Part shown: positions 56,701 through 64,000 of the stretch, one piece after another | How positions within the stretch are numbered: position 1 is the stretch's first letter | How the letters are laid out: each line of letters opens with the position of its first letter | From: Anseongella ginsenosidimutans | GTDB taxonomy: Bacteria > Bacteroidota > Bacteroidia > Sphingobacteriales > Sphingobacteriaceae | Assembly (NCBI RefSeq): GCF_008033235.1 | Contig: NZ_CP042432.1 | Coordinates: 2,542,001-2,606,000 of the forward strand | Length of the DNA: 64,000 bases | Direction: 5' to 3' | The notes under the pieces: generated by a model | The model's database searches: none | Seen by the model: the letters and a program-made list of their open reading frames with translations, nothing else | What the model was told of the DNA's origin: nothing | Position numbers and translations under genes: made by a program

Positions 56701-57416
56701 GCCGTGACAATAATGTGAAAGTAGGCAATTTCAATCCCGACTTCCTGATGGGGCTGCAGCTGAACCTTCGCTACAAGCGCTTTTCGGTAGACATGAGCTT
56801 TGACTGGCGAAGCGGGGGAGAATTCATGTCCTTTACCTACCGATACGGAGAATCCGACTGGAAATCCCAGCGTCAAATTGACAACCTCATCCCCGGCAGC
56901 CACTATTCTCCCGAAGAGCTGGTCAACCTGCTGAAATCGGATCCTGAGAAATACATCATCCCGCAAAACGGGAATTATCCCCGGGTGGGCGGGCACACCC
57001 CGGAAACCGGCGGCTTTGGCCCTGACGGAGACGGCGTGTTTATTCCGGGTGTCTGGCAGGATGCAGACGGCGAATACCACGAGTGGCTGGGCGGTGAAGG
57101 AACGCAGTACATTCCCATTACCAATGCCTATCCCTGGGGCTTTAACCGGCAGGTGACCTTTGACGCTTCCTTTATAAAAATGCGGGAGCTTTCTGTTTCC
57201 TACCGTATCCCGGAACTGTTCGGGGTAATCCAGAACGCGACGCTTTCGGTCTTTACCCGGAACCTGATGCTCTGGAATGCAGCAAAGATCGGCATTGATC
57301 CCGAGCGGGCCTTCTGGGCCGATCCGGGAAGGGGCGGCTTTAGGCAGGGTATCGAAAGGCAGAACGTGATGCCCTGGACCATGCCGCTGGGATTCAAACT
57401 GGATGTTAATTTTTAA
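53751..57416 (+). CDS. SusC/RagA-type TonB-dependent receptor with STN-like domain, cassette 2
   Basis: 1221 residues, longer than the cassette 1 receptor. Signal region RNLRLIVLLCFFSGSLSLKAQ; an Ala/Ser-rich linker of about 25 residues; STN-like part about 45-125 (VLGRLESFFNIYFGYDHRLV); beta domain GTVSNESGEPLPGVSVQVKG; plug DEVVVTALGISRDKKSLGYS; barrel ending FKLDVNF. The extra length is mainly in extracellular loops. SusD follows after 11 bp. The glycoside-hydrolase gene downstream suggests a carbohydrate, possibly uronic acid-containing, as cargo. Confidence 0.93.
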   Translation: MRHRLTRNLRLIVLLCFFSGSLSLKAQDLASAGAENSSSGAESSPARAENLPDVLGRLESFFNIYFGYDHRLVKDVLVPSRLSRIVYRDPEQQLNFLLRPLHLDFVKVGEKDYVIRAADTGSGEAEGKLEAGAYLHRPFPQENRETFDLLSGRQQELRGTVSNESGEPLPGVSVQVKGTANGTSTDADGQFSLRVPGEDAVLVFTLIGYETREVTPGNQTELAVQLQPDAAQLDEVVVTALGISRDKKSLGYSVGEVDGEAMDNVGNENLLTSLSGRVSGVTINQTSGIGSSTSIIIRGASSLRNNQPLFVVDGVPVASSLGNVSDKGSGNKVDYGNAISDINPDDIESISVLKGPSAAALYGSRAGNGVILITTKSGKKGQGLGVNFSSSNVFEVPYRFLDFHYKYANGERPFLLEESSAYWGGLPLDVGNTAEQWNSPLDENGNKVPTELRSYPDNMKNFLETGITSTNNIALSGSSDKATYRVSYNNMTHKGLIPNSDLHRNGLSANGTYRILDDVSLSTNINFTRSNSKSRPQTAERNGNPLQHVYNWPHVDVRELENYWQEEGTQQLSPAPGDMDNPYFLAYELKNAYTRDRIFGNIKLDWTIAPGFTAFARISHDAYNENRETRIPWSYSEMGQGGYYLENLNRRETNADFLLSHQRNFGSFDLNVSGGGNYMKQRGFNNDVGGAGLSIPNLYRISNIPAGNRLANNYAYEKAIYSLYALASLGFSNQVYLDLTARNDWSSTLPADNRSYFYPSASLSWLANYTFDLPASISLLKLRGGWAQVGNDADPYQLKQSLGPGNWGDLVTTGISGTMLNAALKPEIATSVEGGIDLNMFNDRLRFDITYYNMVNRNQILPIKTASSSGFDNKLINAGKLQSRGWEAGLGFTPIDNRNGWTLDVNTNFSRNRVTLKELIPGMEYYELWGENGGGAYTFVGEQMGNMYGRGHAYVEDPASPYYRWPIIDYDGSNGGMQWQELDGRDNNVKVGNFNPDFLMGLQLNLRYKRFSVDMSFDWRSGGEFMSFTYRYGESDWKSQRQIDNLIPGSHYSPEELVNLLKSDPEKYIIPQNGNYPRVGGHTPETGGFGPDGDGVFIPGVWQDADGEYHEWLGGEGTQYIPITNAYPWGFNRQVTFDASFIKMRELSVSYRIPELFGVIQNATLSVFTRNLMLWNAAKIGIDPERAFWADPGRGGFRQGIERQNVMPWTMPLGFKLDVNF

Positions 57417-57427
57417 TACCTAAGGAC

Positions 57428-59152
57428 ATGAAAATCAAAAAGATACTTTCGGGAAGCCTGCTCGTTTTAGCGCTTATGGCAGCCGGGTCCTGTTCCGATC
57501 AGTTAAGCGAGCTGAACGAAAACCCCAACGGGGTGAATCCCGAAGACGGGAACCCAAATATGATCATGCCAACGGTGCAAAGCGGCCTGGCCATGGAATA
57601 CCTCCGGCTGGGTTTTGGCAATGGCAATCTTTCAGGCGTGATACAGCATACCCAGGAAGACGGCTGGTTCACCAGCTTTAACCATTATGACTGGACGGAA
57701 ACCGACTGGAGCGTATGGTACGGCCTGCTTCGGAATAACAAGTTCATGATGGAACAAGCGGTGGCATTGGATTACCCATTCCACCAGGGCGTCGCCCTTA
57801 CCTTACGCGCCTTTATTTATGGGACCATTACCGATCTCTGGGGAGATGCGCCGTATACCGAAGCGGTGAAAGGCGATGAATCGGACGAGCTGCTGCGGCC
57901 GGTCTTTGACAGCCAGGAAACGATCTACAAAGGGATCATCGAGGACCTCAAAGCTGCTTCGGCCCTTTTTGCCGGCGGCGACAAAACCGGTTACCTGGAA
58001 AATTATGATATTTATTATAACGGCAATACCGCGCAATGGCAGCAATTCGCCGGCACCCTGCTTCTCCGTTATTCCATGCGGCTTTCCGAAAAACTGCCTG
58101 AGCTTGCGCGTTCGGGAGTGGAAAGCGTGTACAGTTCGGGAGTTTATATAGAAGAAGCGGCGGACGATGCGGTAATGGATTTTCCCGGTACGAATTCCGG
58201 GAATTCCTGGCCCCTTAACGTTGCCTTTAATTCCGACGAGTCCAACTGGCGCAGGAGAAAGCCTTGCCAGACCCTGCTGGACAAGCTGCTGCAATATGGT
58301 GATCCCCGACTGGAAGTCTGGGTACAGCCGGTACATGTACAATGGGTAGCTAATCCCGGCCTGGCAACGGCGGTAGATCCTTTTATCCGGCAGGACGGAG
58401 TGATACTCAATGGAGTAAAAGCCTATACGGACGAGGAATTCCAGGAAAAGATCAACCAGCAAGGACATACCTACACCCGGCATTTCAATCCCAGCCTGTA
58501 CCAGCCCAATCCGCCCTTTACGGTGGGGCCGCTGAACACGGCCGAATACGTGGGTTTGCCGCCCGGCCTTCTGTACCCGGATTATCACAATATGAACCCG
58601 ACCACAGGGCAGAGCGTGGAAAACCAGCACGTATCGCAAATCGCGAACCTGTTCAAGGGTACCGGGGGCGGCCTGCTTAAAGCTAGGCTGGCGTCCGCAG
58701 CGGAAACGCATTTTATCCTGGCGGAAGCAGCGCTGAAAGGCTGGTCAGCGGGCAATGCGAAAGACCATTATGAAGCAGGGGTTCGCAGTTCCATGGAAAC
58801 CTGGGGCGTGGACGATCAATATGCTTCCTATATTGCCGGAAGCGGAGTGGCCTTTAATAACACCCTGGCGCGCATCATGGAACAAAAATGGATCGCTGCC
58901 TGGACGTCTTCCGCAGAGGCTTGGTTTGATTTCCGGAGAACAGGGCTCCCGGCGCTGAGCCCGGGCCCGGCTTCTTCGGAACCGGTCCTGCCCCTTCGCT
59001 TCATTTACGGGAACGATGAACTTTTCAATAATACGGAAAATGCCAATGCCGCCGTTGACCGGCTGGAAGAAACCAGCTACTCAGGCCCGAAAGGAAAGAA
59101 CAGCCAGTGGTCCAAGCCCTGGATCCTGCAGGGAACGGGAGAGCCGTGGTGA
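57428..59152 (+). CDS. SusD-like nutrient-binding lipoprotein (SusD/RagB superfamily), cassette 2
   Basis: 574 residues. Lipobox LMAAGSCSD, Cys about residue 22. It differs from the cassette 1 SusD: LNENPNGVNPEDGNPNMIMP near the N-terminus and RAFIYGTITDLWGDAPYTEA are typical of the SusD_2 subgroup, as is the end SGPKGKNSQWSKPWILQGTG. Works with the neighbouring SusC at the outer membrane. The GH gene begins 11 bp later, likely same transcript. Confidence 0.92.
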   Translation: MKIKKILSGSLLVLALMAAGSCSDQLSELNENPNGVNPEDGNPNMIMPTVQSGLAMEYLRLGFGNGNLSGVIQHTQEDGWFTSFNHYDWTETDWSVWYGLLRNNKFMMEQAVALDYPFHQGVALTLRAFIYGTITDLWGDAPYTEAVKGDESDELLRPVFDSQETIYKGIIEDLKAASALFAGGDKTGYLENYDIYYNGNTAQWQQFAGTLLLRYSMRLSEKLPELARSGVESVYSSGVYIEEAADDAVMDFPGTNSGNSWPLNVAFNSDESNWRRRKPCQTLLDKLLQYGDPRLEVWVQPVHVQWVANPGLATAVDPFIRQDGVILNGVKAYTDEEFQEKINQQGHTYTRHFNPSLYQPNPPFTVGPLNTAEYVGLPPGLLYPDYHNMNPTTGQSVENQHVSQIANLFKGTGGGLLKARLASAAETHFILAEAALKGWSAGNAKDHYEAGVRSSMETWGVDDQYASYIAGSGVAFNNTLARIMEQKWIAAWTSSAEAWFDFRRTGLPALSPGPASSEPVLPLRFIYGNDELFNNTENANAAVDRLEETSYSGPKGKNSQWSKPWILQGTGEPW

Positions 59153-59163
59153 GAAAACCGGCG

Positions 59164-61757
59164 ATGAAATCCGGCCGCTGGCGCTTTCTTCAGTTGCTCC
59201 TGCTCCTGTTTTTTTGTAACGCGGGCGGAGCGCAGGCTTTCACAGGCGCTGCGGCCACGGCTTTGGGTACCGGAACGTCAGTGACCGCTGCAGCAGCGCT
59301 TCCCGGAGCAGCTGTTGCCGGGCCGCCGGCCGCAGGTGGATCCTTAGCGGTGGGGGCGACGCTTCCCGGAGCAGCTGTTGCCGGGCCGCCGGCCGCCAGG
59401 GTATTCTTGGCGGCGACAACGTTTCCCCGGGCTGTTACCGGGCCACAGGAAAAACAAACCTGGGAACAGACGACCATATTGATCGGGAACGGCGGCCGGT
59501 CTGGTCCCGTCGCGGCGGCAGCGGAAACGCTGGCGGAAGAAGTGGAAAAGCGGACGGGTTTGCATTGGGAAATCTCCGGGACCTGGCCCAAAGAAGGGAG
59601 TGTGATCATTCTTCAGCTGGCCGGGGAAGCCCGGCTCCTTCCGCCGAAATTTAGCGGCCTTTCCGGGAACCCCGGCGCCCTGCCGGCTCTGCCCGCCCTG
59701 CCGGCTTCCGCGGAATCCTACCGGATCACAGGTAACATATGTCCTGTCCGCGAAAAGGAAGCGCGGAAGGTGGTTTTAATCGAAGCAAAAGATGAGCGGG
59801 GCATTTTATTCGGAGCCGGGCGTTTGCTGCGGCTTATGAGGTTTTCGGCCGGGAGTTTGCAGCTGGCCTTTCCTCTTGCGCTTTCTGCAAGTCCCGAAGC
59901 GGCGATCCGCGGCCACCAGCTGGGGTACAGGCATACCGCCAATTCCTATGACGGCTGGACACCCGCCCAATACGAGCAGTATATCCGGGAACTGGCCATA
60001 TTCGGAGTAAACAGTATTGAAGCCATTCCCTTCGATAAAGGGAGTCCGCATTTTACCCTTTCTCCCCGGGAAATGAACATCCGCATCAGCCGCATTTGTG
60101 AAAAGTACGGCCTGGATTTCTGGCTGTGGTCCCCGGCGGACTTTCCCCTGGACGATACGCTGGAAAAAGCCAGGCATCTTAAAATGTCAGACAGCCTGTT
60201 CAGAGAACTTCCGCGGCTTGACCATGTCTTTGTTCCCGGGGGAGACCCCGGCGATAATCCTCCCGGGCCGGTGATGCCCTACCTGGAAAGGCTGTCCGCA
60301 ACCCTGCAACAATATCATCCCAAGGCGAAAATGTGGCTTTCCCTGCAAGGGTTTACGCCGGAAATGAGCCAATATGTCTACCATTATATCAGGGAGAAAA
60401 AGCCGAAGTGGCTGGCCGGGCTGGTAGCAGGCCCTGGTAGTCCGCCGCTGGCCGAAACCCGGAGCGAACTTCCCCCGCTTACGCTTTGCGGCATTACCCG
60501 GACATTACCCATACCGTTCGCTGCCAGTACCCCGTGCCCTGGTGGGACCCCTCCTTTAATTTTACACTGGGCAGAGAACCTGTGAATCCGCGCCCCGTCT
60601 TTTACACCGGGGTGTACCGGCAAACGGCAGCGTTTACCAATGGCTTTATCACCTATTCCGACGGCATACATGATGATGTCAATAAAATAGTATGGAGTTT
60701 ACTGGGATGGGACTCATCACTTAGTGAACAAGAGATGCTGCTGGAATATGCATCCTTCTTCTTTGGCGCCGAAGCGGCGGAAGAAGCTGCGACTGCTTTG
60801 CTTGAACTGGAGAAGAACTGGGAGGGACCTATTGCTGCCAACAAGGGTATTGACGCCTGTCTTCGCCTGTGGGAGAATATCGGGAAAGGCCAACCCTCGC
60901 TTTCCGGTTCCTGGCGCTGGCGGATGCATCTCATGCGGGCATATTACGATGCTTATACCCGGCGCAGGGCTATTTATGAACAGGAGCTGGAGCAGGAGGT
61001 TAACCAGGTGCTGCTGAAATCGGCGGAGACCGGTCCGGCGAAAGCCATGGAAAACGCAAAAAGTATTCTTTCCCGGGCTGATCAGCGCGTGATGCCGGTC
61101 TGGAGGCAGCGGATCGTTGCGCTTTGTGACAGCTTGTTCCAATCGGTATGCCTGCAAACAAGCGTGGGAAAATATGGCGCTAAAAATCCGGAACGGGGAG
61201 CCGTGCTGGATTTCCTGGACCGCCCCCTGAACAATCGCTGGTGGCTGGAAGACGCGTTCAGGCGCATTGATTCCCTGGAAAGCCGGCAGCAGCAGGTAAA
61301 GGAGCTGGAAACCATTGCCCGCTGGGAAAACCCCGGCAAGGGAAGCTTTTATGATAATGTCGGGAATGTTTCCCGGTCGCCGCATGTGCTGCGCGGGCCG
61401 GGGACCGATATACCCGGCTTTGACTGGTGGGAAAGCGGGTATAGCCGGGAACGTCTTTCCCATATGGTGAGCATGCGCTGGCCGGAAGAGATGGTGTATA
61501 ATGGCCTTGATACTAAAAGCGGGTACCTGGTCCGCGTCAGCGGCTACGGAGAATGCCTGCTCCGGGCGAACGGCCGGCGGCTGAAACCTTCGCGCTATGG
61601 AAAGGGGATAGGAGAAATAAAAGAATTTCATATTCCCCCGGAACTGCTAAAAAACGGCCGGTTGACGCTTACCTGGGATACGATCAATGAAGAACATCTT
61701 AACTGGCGGCAGCATTCGCGCGTCAGCGAGGTTTGGCTGATCCGGACAGAGGATTGA
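59164..61757 (+). CDS. GH67-like secreted glycoside hydrolase, frameshifted near 60472
   Basis: Signal peptide (MKSGRWRFLQLLLLLFFCNA), then an Ala/Gly/Pro-rich low-complexity region containing a duplicated 36-bp DNA segment, then an N-terminal domain resembling the GH67/GH20 accessory domain (ETLAEEVEKRTGLHWEISGTW). The catalytic-barrel candidate starts IRGHQLGYRHTANSYDGWTP and contains LDHVFVPGGDPGDNPPGP. The frame breaks at five C (60472-60476); one added C joins LPPAYALRHYPDITHTVRCQ, a conserved-looking strand with adjacent acidic residue, and runs to 61757. Corrected length about 864. Alpha-glucuronidase-like by fold, but family membership and substrate are uncertain. Confidence 0.72.
59298..59396. 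repeat. Perfect 36-bp direct repeat in the GH gene
   Basis: Identical segments at 59298-59333 and 59361-59396, 63 bp apart (21 codons), beginning GCTTCCCGGAGCAGCTG. They encode LPGAAVAGPPAA twice in an otherwise Ala-rich linker, so length can change in frame by recombination. Confidence 0.85.
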
Positions 61758-61793
61758 ACAACACGATCATTTATAATCTGAGACGTTATCAAT

Positions 61794-64000
61794 ATGCGAA
61801 TTTTTATCCTCCGATTTTTTTATCTGACGGCTATGGTTACCCTCACCGCCGGGAAATCCCCGGCGCCGGGGAATGATCCGGACACCTCTTTCCGGCAAGC
61901 TGTTTCCGTGAAATATGAATTACCCGAAGAATTAAAAGGGGCGCAGCTGAAGAAGCTGGCGGTGGATTATAACGGGATCGTTTACCTTTTGACGGATAAG
62001 GGCCTTTACCGGGCGTATGAAACAAAAGTGGCAAAGGATCTTCGCTATACGCCGCTGTCGGGAAGAATTCCCCTTGATATCGCCGTTCAGGAAGGCACGG
62101 GCCATCTCTACTATCTTTACGGCAATCAATTCCTGACCAATGGCTATGCCGGGGCTCCCTATGGCATGCTCCCGGAGGGGAAATACAGCCGGCTGGCGGT
62201 AGCTTCAGACGGGAAAGTGCTGCTTGCAGGCGAAAGAGAAGTAGCGGTTGTTGAAAATGGACGGCTCCGGGAAATCGGGCAGACCATGGAAGCGCTTATT
62301 TCCGTTCATGTTTACAAGGGCGCCTTTTACGGCCTTACGGCTGCGGCGGTTTACCGTTTCTCAGGCGGAGCGATCAACAGGATACATGAGGGTGAAGAAT
62401 TGCGGGCAATAGCTTTCCGCGAAAAAGAGGCTGTTTTAGGAACCGATTCCGGCTATTACGGCATAGGGCTTTCTCCGGGAAGCCCGGTCTTTCCCCTTCA
62501 GAACCGGGTACCCGTGCCGCAGATAACGGCCTTGCTTAGCGTAAACAACGTGCTGTGGGCGGGTACTCCCCTGGGAGTCTTTATGGAAGAACCCGCTATC
62601 AGCGGTTCGCCAGGCACTGTGGCTGCCCCCGGCCTCACCGCCGCGCCGCGCCAAACGGATACGGCAGGCTCCGGCGCCCCGCGCCGGCAGTACCGCTACT
62701 ATGCATCCAAAAGATGGCTGGACCAGGACCGGGTAACCGGCCTGGCAGCCGGACCGGAAGGCAATGTCTTCGTGCTTACGCCCACCGGGCTTAACGAGAT
62801 CCGTTTCATTACCCAGACGCTGGCGGAAAAGGCGGCCTTTTTTCAGCATAAGATCAGGCAGCGGCATATCCGCTATGGGCTGATCGCCAACCTGAACCTG
62901 CGTATCCCGGGTGACAAAACCACTTCCGAAATGGTGGACACCGACAACGACGGGCTATGGAGCGCCTTCTACCTCGGCAGCCAGGCTTTTCGCTATGCCG
63001 TCACAGGCGAAGCAAAGGCCAAACGTTACGCCTGGGAAGCCTTCGAAGCCTATGAACGGCTGCTCTCAGTAAACCAGCTGAAGGGTTTTCCTTCCAGGAC
63101 CTTTGAACGCAAGGGATTCAGGCATTCCGACCCGGAAAGATGGCGAGATTCTCCGGACCCGGAATGGGAGTGGAAGGGTCATACCAGCAGCGATGAATTC
63201 GTGGCCTATATTTTTGTAAGCGCTGTCCTGGATCAGCTGGCTGCTGAGACCGGGGAAGAGAAAGCGCGTGTGGCAACATTTATTGACAAGATCCTGACCC
63301 ATATCATTGAAAACGACTATTACCTGGTAGATATTGACGGTAAACCAACTATGTGGGGACGCTGGAACCCGGAATACATCAACTGGTATCCGAAAACAAT
63401 CGGCGACCGGAAGCTGGGGAGCGAAACCATTATCGCCGGGCTCCAGCTGGGTTATGCGCTTACAGGAAAGGAGCTTTATAAAACCGAGGCTGTCCGGCTG
63501 ATGGAGGAACATGGTTACCTGGAGAATATCCTCATTGACCTGAACGACATTCAGCCTACGCCAGGCTATGTGTATATGGGAAAAGATATGGGCATGGGCG
63601 GCTGGAACCATTCCGACGATGAAATGGCCTTCCTTACATACTGGGTGCTTTATCATTATGCGCTTGATGATGATCTCAGGGAAAAGTTTTCCCGGGCCAT
63701 TCATAACCGCTGGGAGATAGAGCTTTCCGAACGCAATGCCCTCTGGAACATGATCACCCTGGGAACGGAAGGCTCCTTTGACAAAGCGTCCGCTTTCTGG
63801 CACCTCCGGGAATTTCCGGTGGACCTGGTAAGGTGGAATGTCCGGAATTCTCACCGGAAAGATATCGTGCTGCTGGCGCCCAACTTCCGCGGGCAGTCAA
63901 CCGAAGAACTGCTGCCGCCGGGCGAACGAATGATCCACCGCCACAACGCCAATCCTTTTAAGCTGGACGGGGGAGAGGGCGGGAAGAGCGAACTGGCCGG
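61794..64000 (+). CDS. Large secreted protein, propeller-like N-terminus plus helical C-terminus (3' end cut)
   Basis: Open from ATG 61794 to the window edge (735 codons). N-terminal signal-like segment (RIFILRFFYLTAMVTLTAG). Residues about 35-330 contain repeated short blades (LAVDYNGIVYLLTDKGLYRA, LAVASDGKVLLAGEREVAVV, LAAGPEGNVFVLTPTGLNEI), suggestive of a beta-propeller. From about 370, TSEMVDTDNDGLWSAFYLG and EAKAKRYAWEAFEAYERLL have the look of an alpha/alpha-toroid enzyme domain with HTSSDEFVAYIFVSA, MTLG-like and GWNHSDDEMAFLTYW segments. Position after the GH gene suggests a role in the same polysaccharide locus. No family firmly recognised. Confidence 0.7.
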   Translation, partial: MRIFILRFFYLTAMVTLTAGKSPAPGNDPDTSFRQAVSVKYELPEELKGAQLKKLAVDYNGIVYLLTDKGLYRAYETKVAKDLRYTPLSGRIPLDIAVQEGTGHLYYLYGNQFLTNGYAGAPYGMLPEGKYSRLAVASDGKVLLAGEREVAVVENGRLREIGQTMEALISVHVYKGAFYGLTAAAVYRFSGGAINRIHEGEELRAIAFREKEAVLGTDSGYYGIGLSPGSPVFPLQNRVPVPQITALLSVNNVLWAGTPLGVFMEEPAISGSPGTVAAPGLTAAPRQTDTAGSGAPRRQYRYYASKRWLDQDRVTGLAAGPEGNVFVLTPTGLNEIRFITQTLAEKAAFFQHKIRQRHIRYGLIANLNLRIPGDKTTSEMVDTDNDGLWSAFYLGSQAFRYAVTGEAKAKRYAWEAFEAYERLLSVNQLKGFPSRTFERKGFRHSDPERWRDSPDPEWEWKGHTSSDEFVAYIFVSAVLDQLAAETGEEKARVATFIDKILTHIIENDYYLVDIDGKPTMWGRWNPEYINWYPKTIGDRKLGSETIIAGLQLGYALTGKELYKTEAVRLMEEHGYLENILIDLNDIQPTPGYVYMGKDMGMGGWNHSDDEMAFLTYWVLYHYALDDDLREKFSRAIHNRWEIELSERNALWNMITLGTEGSFDKASAFWHLREFPVDLVRWNVRNSHRKDIVLLAPNFRGQSTEELLPPGERMIHRHNANPFKLDGGEGGKSELA

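Noticed and set aside
57803-58711. 302-aa frame opposite SusD
   Set aside because: Antisense shadow; composition typical of reversed GC-rich coding sequence.

Overview
The window reads as a chromosomal segment of a Bacteroidota bacterium, most likely from the sphingobacterial/chitinophagal side, though I cannot place it lower. The evidence is two complete anti-sigma/SusC/SusD cassettes, Bacteroidota-type promoters (TTTG, about 20 nt, TAnnTTTG) upstream of rpsA and queA, many SpII lipoproteins, a STN-domain SusC, an HU/CCDC81-type membrane protein, and a PCC-type biotin carboxylase. No tRNA, rRNA, CRISPR array or insertion sequence was found.

Layout. 1-6 kb: an amino-acid permease (cut by the window edge), an alanine/glycine:cation symporter, a membrane pyrophosphatase and two tiny lipoproteins. 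6-15 kb: one leftward block with TPR protein, outer-membrane barrel, membrane-anchored HU-fold protein, ExbB, ExbD, TonB-like protein and folC. 15-17 kb: pyrB-pyrR and a VOC protein. 17-33 kb: housekeeping genes (rpsA, cmk, arfB, accC, ribE, metY, yidC, pyrG) with a Rpn-type nuclease relic and a serine hydrolase. 33-36 kb: Gfo/Idh/MocA oxidoreductase plus DUF1080 protein. 36-45 kb: kdsB, a deoxynucleoside kinase, trpS, plsC, gatC, an ABC ATPase, cobalamin adenosyltransferase, ispD, queA and a MacB-like permease. 45-64 kb: two consecutive ECF sigma-FecR-SusC-SusD cassettes; the second is followed by a GH67-like glycoside hydrolase and a secreted protein that runs off the end. This second cassette looks like a polysaccharide utilisation locus.

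Two cross-cutting observations stand out. First, four intergenic copies of a folded repeat (about 28.9, 29.7, 41.7 and 42.0 kb) share two short conserved strands, CTCGCTCAGGC and CATCGCTCGC. These are held between an outer and an inner palindrome whose sequences differ from copy to copy while base pairing is kept. I do not recognise this element, and it is my main candidate for something undescribed. Second, seven genes (symporter, barrel, pyrB, rpn, pyrG, ispD, glycoside hydrolase) each need a one-base change in a homopolymer, nearly always one missing G/C, to read through. The pyrophosphatase 3' end fits the same pattern. Since several of these genes are core metabolism, sequencing or assembly error is more likely than gene decay, and proteins from these loci should be read with the frame corrected.
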